NCBI RefSeq assembly: GCF_002043095.1
Contig: NZ_MVOC01000009.1
Location: 62,001 to 126,000, forward strand
DNA from: Mycobacterium sp. AT1
GTDB lineage: Bacteria > Actinomycetota > Actinomycetes > Mycobacteriales > Mycobacteriaceae
DNA: 64,000 nt
Direction: 5' to 3'
Numbering within the stretch: the stretch's first letter is position 1; every line of letters begins with the position of its first letter. The translations under genes and the position numbers were made by a program. Below the pieces are notes generated by a model that saw nothing but the letters and a program-made list of their open reading frames with translations, ran no database searches and was not told where the DNA came from. This document shows, piece after piece, positions 25,690-34,177 of the stretch.

Positions 25690-25691
25690 TT

Positions 25692-27107
25692 ATGGCTCAA
25701 GACTCACACGGACCGCAGACCGGCCCCTCGGTGGCCGAAATCCTCGCCTCCCACGCCGGCGGCACGGGATCACCCACCAAGACGGCGACCAGGGTGGCCG
25801 ACGCCATCGCGGCCCGCGGAGACGACGGCACCTGGCTCTCGACGGTGCCGCGCGACGAACTCCTGGCCGCGGCGGCCGACATCGAAAATCGACCAGGAGC
25901 AAGGACGCTCCCGCTCTACGGCGTGCCGTTCGGAGTCAAGGACAGCATCGACGTCGCGGGCGTGCCGACCACTCTGTCGTGTCCTGACTATGCCTACGTG
26001 GCGACGGCGACCGCACCCGCCGTTCAGCGCTTGCTCGACGCCGGTGCGCTCTACGTCGGCAAGACCAACCTGGACCAGTTCGCCACCGGGCTGAACGGCA
26101 CTAGGACGCCGTACACCGTGCCGCGCAGCGTGTTCGGCGGCGATGTGATCTCGGGCGGCTCGAGTTCGGGCTCGGCCCTGGCGGTCGCATTGGGCCAGGT
26201 GCCGTTCGCGGTGGCCACCGACACCGCGGGGTCCGGTCGTGTGCCAGCAGCGCTCAACGGAGTCGTCGGCTACAAGCCGTCGCGAGGACTGATCAGCACG
26301 GTCGGGCTGGTGCCGGCCTGCAAGTCGCTGGACTGCATCAGCCTCATGGCGGGGTCGGTCGACGACGTCGACCGGGTGATGGACGTGATCACCGGCCGAG
26401 ACGACGCCGACGCGTGGTCGCGCGACCGTGGGCCGCGCTTCTCCGGTGACGACGTCCGCGTCGGGCTGCCGCCGGTCGAGGAGCTCGAGTTCTTCGGCGA
26501 CGACGCGATGCGCACGGCGCACCTCGGGTTCCGCGACCAACTCGCCCGCCATGCCACGATCGTCGAGATTTCGTTGGAGCCGTTCCTGGCCGCGGGCACG
26601 CTGCTCTATCAGGGGCCGTGGGTGGCCGAGCGCCTCGTCGAGTTCGGCGACTTCCTCGCCGCGAACCCGGAGTCGATCCACCCGGTGGTGCGCGACATCC
26701 TGCGCAGCGGCGAGAAGTACACCGCCGTGGACGCGTTCGCGGCGCTGCAGCGGCTGCAGGAGCTCAAGGCCGAAGTCGGGCGACTGTGGGCCGGGGTCGA
26801 CGTGCTCGTCGTCCCCACGATCGGGACCACCTTCACGGTGGCCGACGTGCTGGAGAGGCCCATCGAGTGCAACACCGTGCTTGGCCACTACACGCACTTC
26901 GGCAACCTTCTGGACTTACTCGGCGTCGCCGTACCGGTGGGCACCACCGCCGACGGGCGACCCTGCAGCGCAATGCTTCTCGGTGCTGCCCTGAGCGACG
27001 ACACGGTCCTGCACCTGGCGGCCCGGGTGCTGGACGAACCCCGCAACCAGGGCACGGTCGGCATCGAGACGCTTACCCCAACATCGTCGAAGGAGCACCA
27101 GGCATGA
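25692..27107 (+). CDS. allophanate hydrolase-like amidase (AtzF N-domain type)
   Basis: A 471-aa amidase-signature hydrolase. The catalytic triad is visible as Lys83 (GVKDSID), Ser157 (GGSSSGS) and nucleophile Ser181 ([12 protein letters not shown]). The [20 protein letters not shown] start and lack of a long C-terminal domain correspond to the amidase half of AtzF-type allophanate hydrolase, which turns allophanate to N-carboxycarbamate and ammonia. The AtzF C-terminal decarboxylating domain is absent. The next gene, overlapping by ATGA, looks like biuret hydrolase, whose product is allophanate; this context is the main reason for the call over a generic amidase or glutamyl-tRNA amidotransferase. 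No Shine-Dalgarno is evident. Confidence 0.8.
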   Translation: MAQDSHGPQTGPSVAEILASHAGGTGSPTKTATRVADAIAARGDDGTWLSTVPRDELLAAAADIENRPGARTLPLYGVPFGVKDSIDVAGVPTTLSCPDYAYVATATAPAVQRLLDAGALYVGKTNLDQFATGLNGTRTPYTVPRSVFGGDVISGGSSSGSALAVALGQVPFAVATDTAGSGRVPAALNGVVGYKPSRGLISTVGLVPACKSLDCISLMAGSVDDVDRVMDVITGRDDADAWSRDRGPRFSGDDVRVGLPPVEELEFFGDDAMRTAHLGFRDQLARHATIVEISLEPFLAAGTLLYQGPWVAERLVEFGDFLAANPESIHPVVRDILRSGEKYTAVDAFAALQRLQELKAEVGRLWAGVDVLVVPTIGTTFTVADVLERPIECNTVLGHYTHFGNLLDLLGVAVPVGTTADGRPCSAMLLGAALSDDTVLHLAARVLDEPRNQGTVGIETLTPTSSKEHQA

Positions 27108-27805
27108 CGGCATCCACCGAAGTACCCGCCGAGCCGTTCGCATTTCCCCTCGTCGCGGGGAAGACCGCGCTGATCGTCATCGACATGCAACGCGACTTCA
27201 TCCTGCCCGGCGGATTCGGCGAGAGCCTCGGCAACGACGTCGACCAGCTGCTCAAGGTCGTGCCCCCGCTGGCCGCCCTCATCGCGGCCGCGCGCGAGGC
27301 AGGCATCATGGTGATCCACACCCGCGAGGGACACGTGCCGGATCTGTCGGATTGCCCGCCCGCCAAGCTCAACCGCGGGGCACCGAGCAAGCGCATCGGA
27401 GACCCCGGCAAGTACGGCCGCATCCTGATCCGCGGCGAGTACGGCCACGACATCCTCGACGAACTCGCCCCGGTCGACGGTGAAGTGGTGATCGACAAGC
27501 CGGGCAAGGGCGCGTTCTACGCCACCGAACTCTCGTCGATCCTCACCGACGCGGGCATCACCCAGCTGCTGATCACCGGGGTGACGACCGAGGTGTGCGT
27601 ACACACCACCACCAGGGAGGCCAATGACCGCGGGTACGAGTGCCTGGTCGTATCCGATTGCGTCGGTTCGTATTTCCCCGAGTTTCAACGCGTCGGCCTC
27701 GAGATGATCAAGGCCCAGGGCGGCATCTTCGGTTGGGTCGCCGACACCTCCGCCGTCATACCCGCCATCCAATCCCTTTCCACCGCAACGCCTTCGCAGC
27801 CCTGA
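27104..27805 (+). CDS. biuH: isochorismatase-fold cysteine hydrolase, probable biuret hydrolase
   Basis: A 233-aa isochorismatase-like cysteine hydrolase. The triad is Asp27 (VIDMQRDF), Lys132 ([13 protein letters not shown]) and nucleophile Cys165 ([15 protein letters not shown]), with the same spacing as remembered biuret hydrolase BiuH. It would convert biuret to allophanate and ammonia. The ATGA overlap with the allophanate-type amidase strengthens this. A ureidoacrylate (RutB-like) or triuret specificity remains possible. AAGGAG precedes ATG 27104 inside the upstream gene. Confidence 0.78.
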   Translation: MTASTEVPAEPFAFPLVAGKTALIVIDMQRDFILPGGFGESLGNDVDQLLKVVPPLAALIAAAREAGIMVIHTREGHVPDLSDCPPAKLNRGAPSKRIGDPGKYGRILIRGEYGHDILDELAPVDGEVVIDKPGKGAFYATELSSILTDAGITQLLITGVTTEVCVHTTTREANDRGYECLVVSDCVGSYFPEFQRVGLEMIKAQGGIFGWVADTSAVIPAIQSLSTATPSQP

Positions 27806-27816
27806 GAGGACCGACC

Positions 27817-29424
27817 ATGTCGACCGACGTCACCGAAACCCCGTCCGATCCGCCGTCGCAGACACCGGAATCCAGCACGGCAGTGTCCATTCCGTGGTGG
27901 ACGAGGGGTGACACCAACGCCTTCTTCGGGCTCGGGTTCAACATCCTGGTCAACGTCCTCACCTTGACCGGCCTGATGATCGGCGTGGTCAACGTGCCCG
28001 CCGGCGACGTGCTCGGCACCGTCCTCCCGGCGCTCGGCGTCGCGCTGATCCTGGGCAACCTGTACTACACGTTCCTCGCCAGGCGCCTGGCGAAGCGCGA
28101 AAATCGCACGGACGTCACCGCTTTGCCGTACGGCCCCAGCGTGCCGCACATGTTCATCGTCGTGTTCGTGGTGATGCTGCCGGTGTATCTCAACACCAAG
28201 GACGCGATGCAAGCCTGGCAGGCCGGCCTCGCGTGGGCGTTCATGATCGGCGTCATCGTCATGATCGGCGCATTCGTCGGGCCCCACATCCGCAAGCTGA
28301 CGCCACGGGCCGCGATGCTCGGCACGCTGGCCGGCATCTCGATCACGTTCATCTCCATGCGGCCCGCGGCGCAGATGTGGGAGGCGGCGTGGATCGGTCT
28401 TCCCGTCATGGCGATCATCCTCATCGGGTTCTTCACCGACGTGCGCCTGCCGTTCGGGATCCCCGTCGGACTGGCGGCGCTGCTCGTCGGCACCGCGATC
28501 GGTTGGATCGGCGGCTACATGTCCGCACCCGACGTCAGCCAGGCGGTCTCCGACATCGCGATCGGCGTGCCGGACCTTCGGGTGGACATGCTCGTCTCCG
28601 GATTGGCGAACCTGGCGCCACTGCTGGGCACCGCAATACCGTTGGGCGTCTACAACTTCACCGAGGCGATGAGCAACGTGGAGAGCGCCGCGGCGGCCGG
28701 TGACGACTACAACCTGCGCAGCGTGCTGCTGGCCGACGGCGCCGGGGCGTGCATCGGATCGGCGTTCGGATCGCCGTTCCCGCCCGCCGTGTACATCGGC
28801 CATCCCGGTTGGAAGGACGCCGGGGGTCGCGCCGGCTACTCGTTGGCCAGCGGTGTCGTCATCGGAATCCTGTGCTTCCTCGGCCTGTTCGGCGTGCTGG
28901 ACGCGCTACTGCCCGTGCCCGCGATCGTGCCGATCCTGCTGTACATCGGGCTGCTCATCGGCGCCCAGGCGTTCCAGGCGGTGCCGAGGTTGCACGCCAT
29001 CGCCGTGGTGGCGGCCATTCTGCCGAACCTCGCGCAGTGGGCCAGCGGTCTGATCGACAACGCGTTGAACGCCGCGGGGACATCGGCGAGCGGGGTCGGC
29101 ATGGAGAAGCTCAACGGCGCGGGCGTGGTCTATGAGGGCCTGCAGACACTCGGCGAGGGCGCGGTGCTGGTCGGATTGGTACTCGGCACCATGGTCACCT
29201 TCATCCTCGAGAAGAAGTTCCTGTACGCCGCGATCGCGTCGGCGGTCGGCGCGGTGCTGTCCTTCGTCGGGCTGATTCACGCCCCGCAGGTCGCCTGGGC
29301 GGCCAATCCGTCCGTCGCCCTTGGCTATCTGTTCTTCGGCGTGGTGTGCGTGCTGTATTCGTTCCTGCCGGGGGCCAAGGATCCGGTCGTCGTCGACGAG
29401 GCGGACGTCGTCGCGGGTCACTGA
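27817..29424 (+). CDS. NCS2/AzgA-like permease of the urea-derivative cassette
   Basis: A 535-aa polytopic membrane protein with about 12-14 hydrophobic helices. It resembles nucleobase-cation symporters of the NCS2/AzgA type in its NAFFGLGFNILVNVLTLTGL start, the TALPYGPSVPH motif and the EAMSNVESAAAAGDDY segment. GAGAGGA precedes ATG 27817, 11 nt after the cysteine hydrolase stop, so it belongs to the operon. It probably imports the cassette's substrate (biuret, a ureide or a related cyclic amide). Long unstructured, Pro/Thr-rich N-terminus of about 35 residues. Substrate assignment is by context only. Confidence 0.85.
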   Translation: MSTDVTETPSDPPSQTPESSTAVSIPWWTRGDTNAFFGLGFNILVNVLTLTGLMIGVVNVPAGDVLGTVLPALGVALILGNLYYTFLARRLAKRENRTDVTALPYGPSVPHMFIVVFVVMLPVYLNTKDAMQAWQAGLAWAFMIGVIVMIGAFVGPHIRKLTPRAAMLGTLAGISITFISMRPAAQMWEAAWIGLPVMAIILIGFFTDVRLPFGIPVGLAALLVGTAIGWIGGYMSAPDVSQAVSDIAIGVPDLRVDMLVSGLANLAPLLGTAIPLGVYNFTEAMSNVESAAAAGDDYNLRSVLLADGAGACIGSAFGSPFPPAVYIGHPGWKDAGGRAGYSLASGVVIGILCFLGLFGVLDALLPVPAIVPILLYIGLLIGAQAFQAVPRLHAIAVVAAILPNLAQWASGLIDNALNAAGTSASGVGMEKLNGAGVVYEGLQTLGEGAVLVGLVLGTMVTFILEKKFLYAAIASAVGAVLSFVGLIHAPQVAWAANPSVALGYLFFGVVCVLYSFLPGAKDPVVVDEADVVAGH

Positions 29425-29516
29425 TCCGACTGGGAAGACCGCTATGCGATCCGTTCAATCGAGGCGACCTCTTCCGCCAGGTGCTCGCGGGCGACCTCTG
29501 CGTCGTAGCCCCCGCC

Positions 29517-29577
29517 CGCGAGCAGACGTGAAAGGCCCTCAATCGCGGCAATTCAGGGCACTTTGCGTCTGCTCGCG
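29517..29577. repeat. dispersed palindrome family A, copy 2
   Basis: A second 61-bp copy of the palindrome at 24792. The outer 13-base arms are unchanged. The seven differences fall mostly in the inner stem and loop, some giving G-T pairs. Here it lies in non-coding DNA 92 bp after the permease stop, suggesting a terminator role, and 8 bp of flank (CCCCGCC) is also shared. Confidence 0.8.
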
Positions 29578-29667
29578 GCACGGGCTGCGCGCGGGGCGGA
29601 ACACTAGTCCCGCGCCAAGTCGCACCGGTCACAGCACCGGTCGGGGGTGTCCGAGCTAACTCCAGAT

Positions 29668-29689
29668 TTCGTGGTCACGTGTCCACGAA
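29668..29689. promoter_or_regulatory. 22-bp palindromic TetR operator
   Basis: A near-perfect palindrome: 10 of 11 base pairs match, with arms TTCGTGG and CCACGAA and centre CACGTG. It covers the -35 position of the leaderless promoter (-10 at 29696) of the TetR gene starting at 29708, which is classic autoregulation. Confidence 0.7.
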
Positions 29690-29695
29690 GTGGCC

Positions 29696-29701
29696 TACGC
29701 T
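29696..29701 (+). promoter_or_regulatory. leaderless -10 box of the tetR-membrane protein operon
   Basis: TACGCT (TANNNT) lies 6 nt before ATG 29708. No Shine-Dalgarno is present, so the mRNA probably starts at the ATG. Confidence 0.55.
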
Positions 29702-29707
29702 AGGCAC

Positions 29708-30325
29708 ATGCCCAGCCGCACCCTCAGCGCCGACCCGCGGGCCGAACGCGTCCGCACCCTGTTGCGCACCGCCGCGTTCGACCTCGCGCACGAGCGACCG
29801 GTCGACGAGATCACCGTCGGCGATCTGGTCGCCCGCGCCGGGGTCAGCAGGCAGGTCTTCTACCGTCACTTCACCGATCGCGACGACGCGGTGGCGACCG
29901 CCGTCACCGTGGCCTTCGCCGCCGCCGTCGCCGACATTCACGGCGACGCACGGGCGCGGGTCACCAGCCTGTTCGACTTCGCCGCCGAACACCGCGCGAT
30001 GTACCGCAACGTCGTCCCCAGCGCCGTCACCCAACGCGTGGTCATGGCGTTCCGCGACGAACTGCTGCCCGCCTGCGAGGAGATCGCCGCCCAGGGCATG
30101 CGCGTCGTCGGCCCCATTGCCGACGTTGCCCCCGACGCCGTCAGCCGTTTCCTGGTCGGCGGTTTCCAGGAGGTGCTCCGGTCGTGGATGGAAGACCCCT
30201 CACCCGAGGATCCCGCCTCCGACCTCCGCGCCCGCGTCAGCGCCGCACTCGACACCGTGGACGCACTGCTGCGTCTCCCCTCGCCCACCGACCCCACACC
30301 TGAGAAAGGCACCCATCATGGGTAA
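29708..30325 (+). CDS. TetR-family transcriptional regulator
   Basis: A 205-aa TetR repressor. The HTH spans about 15-60: RVRTLLRTAAFDLAHERPVD then EITVGDLVARAGVSRQVFYRHF, a very typical recognition-helix pattern. The remainder is a helical ligand domain. ATG 29708 fits the leaderless promoter; an upstream ATG at 29690 would overlap the operator and is less likely. Its 3' end overlaps the following membrane-protein gene by 8 bp, so the pair is co-expressed, and the palindrome in front suggests autorepression released by a ligand that the membrane protein may export. Confidence 0.88.
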   Translation: MPSRTLSADPRAERVRTLLRTAAFDLAHERPVDEITVGDLVARAGVSRQVFYRHFTDRDDAVATAVTVAFAAAVADIHGDARARVTSLFDFAAEHRAMYRNVVPSAVTQRVVMAFRDELLPACEEIAAQGMRVVGPIADVAPDAVSRFLVGGFQEVLRSWMEDPSPEDPASDLRARVSAALDTVDALLRLPSPTDPTPEKGTHHG

Positions 30326-31418
30326 GCACGCAGCCCCACACGAACACCACGTTCCGAATCTCCCGCTGGCCAACCGGCACGTTTCGCCCGCCGACGTCCG
30401 CAAGATGGCGCTGGCCATGGCGGCACTGACCGTCTTCGTCGTCGCCATGATCGCGAGCTACTCCGGCGCGTTCGCCAAGCCCACGCTGCACCATCTCGAC
30501 GTCGCCGTCGCCGGGCCACCACAGTTGGTGGACGGGATGCGGACCCAGGACAACCTGGAGGTGACGCCCGTCGCCGACGCCGCCGCCGCACGCGCCCAGG
30601 TCTACGAGCGCAAGACCGACGCCGCCTTCGCCGTCGGCCCGACCGGCGACTTGACCATCTACGTCGCCGGCGGCGGCGGCCGCAGCGTCGCCAACGCCTC
30701 GGAGGCCGTGGGGCGCGCCGTCGCCGCCAAGGCCGGGCTGACCCCGAGCGTCGAGGACGTCGCGCCGACGTCGTCCGCCGACCCCCAGGGCACCGTCGAG
30801 TTCTACGCCGTCATCTTCCTGTCGATCGGCGCGACCATGGGAGCCGCCGCCTTCGGCTTGATGATGGGCAGCGTCCGCAGGCTCTCGACGTTGGCGCTGC
30901 GCACCGTCAGCCTCGCAGCGTATTCCGCGCTGCTGGCGGGTGCGGTGACGGTCTACGTCGACGGCGTCCTCGGCGCCCTGACCACCCACACCTGGCAGGT
31001 GTTCGGCGCGCTGTGGCTCTACGCCTTCGGTGTCGCGGGTGCCGTGACCGGCGTCGCGGCGGCCTTCGGCACCGTCGCCTCGGCGGTGGTGACGCTGTTC
31101 CTGATCATCGTCGGCAACGCGGCGGCCGCCGGGCCGGTCGGGCTGCCGCTGCTCACGGGCTTCTACCGCACGTTCAACGCGATCGTCCCGCAGGGCTCGG
31201 GCGTTGCGCTCCTGCGCAGCATCACCTACTTCGGCGGCAACGGCGTCTGGACACCCATCCTCACCCTGGCCACCTGGGGTGCCGCCGGACTCGCGCTCGC
31301 GGTGATCGCGGTACTCGCCCCCAAGGCATGGACGACTTATCGTGCCAGTCATGACCGCTACCGTGTCCGCTCCGGAGGAACCGTATTTCGACCTCGGGTC
31401 CTTTCATCGGTCGACTGA
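30318..31418 (+). CDS. ABC-2/YhgE-like membrane protein
   Basis: A 366-aa membrane protein. A His-rich cytoplasmic leader is followed by one membrane helix (about 31-52), an extracytoplasmic domain of about 110 residues (LDVAVAGPPQLVDG...), then five or six helices to residue 345. This one-plus-five plan matches YhgE/Pip-type and ABC-2 permease-like proteins that pair with TetR regulators in drug- or lipid-tolerance loci. No ATPase is adjacent. GAAAGG precedes ATG 30318. The C-terminal 23 codons overlap the start of the TPR protein gene, which is unusual; either both are real or one start or stop is affected by sequence error. Confidence 0.8.
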   Translation: MGKHAAPHEHHVPNLPLANRHVSPADVRKMALAMAALTVFVVAMIASYSGAFAKPTLHHLDVAVAGPPQLVDGMRTQDNLEVTPVADAAAARAQVYERKTDAAFAVGPTGDLTIYVAGGGGRSVANASEAVGRAVAAKAGLTPSVEDVAPTSSADPQGTVEFYAVIFLSIGATMGAAAFGLMMGSVRRLSTLALRTVSLAAYSALLAGAVTVYVDGVLGALTTHTWQVFGALWLYAFGVAGAVTGVAAAFGTVASAVVTLFLIIVGNAAAAGPVGLPLLTGFYRTFNAIVPQGSGVALLRSITYFGGNGVWTPILTLATWGAAGLALAVIAVLAPKAWTTYRASHDRYRVRSGGTVFRPRVLSSVD

Positions 31419-33030
31419 CACCCCGTCCGCCCAGGCCCAGCTGTGGTTCGACCGCGGCTTGGTCTGGGCGTACGCGTTCAACCACGAAGAGTCGATCCAC
31501 TGCTTCGAACGGGCCCTCGCCCTCGACCCCGATCTCGCCGTCGCTCGGTGGGGTATCGCATACGCGATCGGCCCGAACTACAACAAGGCGTGGGACGCGT
31601 TCGACCCGCAAGACTTGGCCGCGTCGCTGACCAGGGCGCGTCGCGAGCTCGAGCTGGCAGCTCGCGGCCGCGCTACCGACGTCGAGCGGGACTTGGTCGA
31701 CGCACTCGCGACCCGCTTCCCCACCGACGACCTGGACGCCGGGCACGCCCGTTACGCCGACGCGATGGTCGCGCTCGCCGGGAAGTACCCGGACGACGTG
31801 GACGTGCAGGCCCTGGCAGCCGACGCCGCCATGAACGTCTCGGCATGGGCGTTGTGGGACACCAGGACCGGCGAACCGGCGCCGGGCTCGCGCGTGGTGC
31901 AGGCCACGCGGATCCTCGACGACGCCCTCGCCACCGACGCGGGTCGGCGACACCCCGGCGTTCTGCACCTCTACATCCATGCCATGGAGATGTCGGCGCA
32001 CCCGGAGTTGGCCCTGCCCGCGGCGAACCTGCTGCGGGGCTTGGTGCCCGACGCCGGCCATCTCCAACACATGCCGAGCCACGTCGACGTGCTCTGCGGT
32101 GACTATCGCAGTTCCGTCGAGTCCAATACCGCTGCAGTGCAAGCGGACCGGCGGTTCGTCGAGCGCGAGGGGCCGCTCAACTTCTACTCGCTGTACCGGG
32201 CGCACGACTTGCACTTCATCGTGTACTCGGCGATGTTCGAGGGCCGATATCACACGGCGATCCAGGCGGCCGACGAACTCGCCGCCCAGCTGACTCCCGA
32301 CCTGCTGTCGATCGAGTCGCCGCCCATGGCCGACTGGCTGGAGGCGTTCGTGCCGCTTCGGGTGCACGTGCTGATCCGCTTCGGCCGTTGGGAGGAGCTG
32401 ATCAACCATCCCCTACCCGAGGACCCCGAGCTGTACTGCACCACGGCGGCGACCGTCCACTACGGGCGCGGCATCGCCTACGCCGCAACGGGACGGGTCG
32501 CGGCGGCCCGCGCCGAACGGGACGCCATGCATCGCGTGTACGCAGGGATCCCGCAGAGTCGATACCTGTTCAACAACACCAGCCGCGACATCCTGGCTGT
32601 CGGCGTCGCGATGCTGGACGGTGAAATCGCCTACCGTGAAGGATGTTTCGACGATGCCTTCGAATACCTCAGACGGGCAATCGAACTCGACGACGCCCTG
32701 CCGTACGACGAGCCGTGGGGCTGGATGCAGCCGACCCGGCACCCCTACGGCGCGTTGCTGCTCGAACAGGGCCGCGTCGAGGAGGCGGCTGCGGTGTACG
32801 CCGCCGACCTCGGGCTCGACGACACGCTGAGCCGCTGCTGCCAGCACCCGAACAACGTCTGGAGCCTGCACGGGTACCACGAATGCCTGTCCCGGCTCGG
32901 GCGCGACGAGGAGGCGGCTGCCCTCGACGAGCAGTTGGCGCGGGCCACCGCCCGGGCAGACGTCCCGATCGTGGCGTCGTGCGCGTGCCGGACGACGACA
33001 ACCGACGGGTGCTGCGGCTCCGGGCAGTGA
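31351..33030 (+). CDS. TPR-repeat protein with Cys-rich tail
   Basis: A 559-aa soluble protein made mostly of tetratricopeptide-like helix pairs, for example WFDRGLVWAYAFNHEESIHC followed by FERALALDPDLAVARWGIAYA near the N-terminus and CFDDAFEYLRRAIELDDALP near 445. It ends with an unusual Cys-rich tail (SCACR...DGCCGSG, four Cys in the last 17 residues) that could bind metal or form disulfides. Conserved His-rich loops (LHLYIHAMEM, HLQHMPSHVD) resemble metal sites. The start is uncertain: ATG 31351 or GTG 31342, both overlapping the previous gene by about 70 bp. Function unknown. Confidence 0.82.
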   Translation: MTATVSAPEEPYFDLGSFHRSTDTPSAQAQLWFDRGLVWAYAFNHEESIHCFERALALDPDLAVARWGIAYAIGPNYNKAWDAFDPQDLAASLTRARRELELAARGRATDVERDLVDALATRFPTDDLDAGHARYADAMVALAGKYPDDVDVQALAADAAMNVSAWALWDTRTGEPAPGSRVVQATRILDDALATDAGRRHPGVLHLYIHAMEMSAHPELALPAANLLRGLVPDAGHLQHMPSHVDVLCGDYRSSVESNTAAVQADRRFVEREGPLNFYSLYRAHDLHFIVYSAMFEGRYHTAIQAADELAAQLTPDLLSIESPPMADWLEAFVPLRVHVLIRFGRWEELINHPLPEDPELYCTTAATVHYGRGIAYAATGRVAAARAERDAMHRVYAGIPQSRYLFNNTSRDILAVGVAMLDGEIAYREGCFDDAFEYLRRAIELDDALPYDEPWGWMQPTRHPYGALLLEQGRVEEAAAVYAADLGLDDTLSRCCQHPNNVWSLHGYHECLSRLGRDEEAAALDEQLARATARADVPIVASCACRTTTTDGCCGSGQ

Positions 33031-33067
33031 CCCGGGTTGCCAGCAACGCCCTCTATCGTCGGCGAAC

Positions 33068-34177
33068 GTGAACGACGTGTGGGACCGAGTGCGGGACTAC
33101 GTCCGCAGCGCTCCCCTGACCTACGCCTGGTTGGCCGCGCTGGGGGCGACGACGCTCGTGCAACACCAACTGGCCCCGCGGACCCTGCGGCACCTGCTGC
33201 AGTCGACGTCGACCAACATCCATCACCTGGCATCTGATCCGCTGCGAGTGCTGTTCCAAAGCCTGCTGTGGATCGACGGCCGGTACTGGTGGCCCTACCT
33301 GTTGATCTTCACCGTGTTCCTCGCACCTGCCGAGCGCTGGCTGGGGCACCTCCGATGGACGGTCGTCGGCCTGCTGTGCCACGTGGGGGCGACCTACCTC
33401 AGCGAGGGCTATCTCTACTGGACCATTCACGAGAACGCGGCCTCGTCGCGCCTGATCGACGCCCGCGACGTCGGGGTCAGTTACTTCGTCGTCGGGATCG
33501 TCGGGGTGCTGTTCTACCGGGTGCCCCGCCGATGGCGCTGGGGATATCTCGCCGCGACGTTCGCACTCGTCGCCGGGGGGCTGCTGTACCAGACCAACTT
33601 CACCTCCCTTGGGCATCTCTGTGCACTGCTCATCGGCGTGGCCTGCTACCCGCTGACGCGTCGGCGGCGGACCGTCGCGGCTGCGTACACTCCGGCTGTG
33701 GGGATCAGCGACGACGACCGTGGGCACCTTCGCCGTTGCGTGGAGTTGGCCAGGGAGGCCCTGGAAGCCGGCGATCAGCCCTTCGGCTCCGTGTTGGTCG
33801 ACGCCGACGGCGTGGTCCGCTTCGAAGACCGCAACCGCATCAAGGGCGGGGACGCGACCCGTCACCCCGAGTTCGAGATCGCCCGCTGGTCCACGTCGCA
33901 CCTGACGCCCGACGAACGCGCGGGCGCCACCGTGTACACCTCTGGCGAGCACTGCCCGATGTGTGCCGCCGCCCACGCGTGGGTAGGCCTGGGTCGGATC
34001 GTGTACGCGACGTCCTCCGCCCAGCTGGTCGGATGGCTGCAGATGTGGGGGGTGCCCGCATCACCGGTGGCGCCGCTACCGATCTCGACCATTGCCCCCA
34101 ACGTTCAGATCGACGGTCCTGCACCCGAATTCGCCGAGGAGATGAAGGCGATGTACGAAACGACGTTCCGAGCATGA
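33068..34177 (+). CDS. rhomboid-like membrane domain fused to a CMP/dCMP-type deaminase
   Basis: An uninterrupted 369-aa reading frame with two unrelated halves. Residues 1-205 form about six membrane helices. GVSYFVVG and GHLCALLIG could supply the Ser and His of a rhomboid-type protease, but the match is loose. Residues about 211-369 are a cytidine-deaminase-fold zinc enzyme of the guanine-deaminase/TadA-like branch: His266-x-Glu268 (RHPEFE) and Cys296/Cys299 (HCPMC). The deaminase would sit on the cytoplasmic face. An internal -10 box and GTG (33698) could also produce the deaminase alone. The stop overlaps the GH13 start (ATGA). Confidence 0.8.
   Translation: MNDVWDRVRDYVRSAPLTYAWLAALGATTLVQHQLAPRTLRHLLQSTSTNIHHLASDPLRVLFQSLLWIDGRYWWPYLLIFTVFLAPAERWLGHLRWTVVGLLCHVGATYLSEGYLYWTIHENAASSRLIDARDVGVSYFVVGIVGVLFYRVPRRWRWGYLAATFALVAGGLLYQTNFTSLGHLCALLIGVACYPLTRRRRTVAAAYTPAVGISDDDRGHLRRCVELAREALEAGDQPFGSVLVDADGVVRFEDRNRIKGGDATRHPEFEIARWSTSHLTPDERAGATVYTSGEHCPMCAAAHAWVGLGRIVYATSSAQLVGWLQMWGVPASPVAPLPISTIAPNVQIDGPAPEFAEEMKAMYETTFRA
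33686..33691 (+). promoter_or_regulatory. possible internal leaderless promoter for a free deaminase
   Basis: TACACT lies 6 nt before the in-frame GTG at 33698, at the exact boundary between membrane and deaminase domains. This is the spacing seen at other leaderless starts in the window. It would give a soluble deaminase of about 159 aa in addition to the fusion. Confidence 0.4.
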
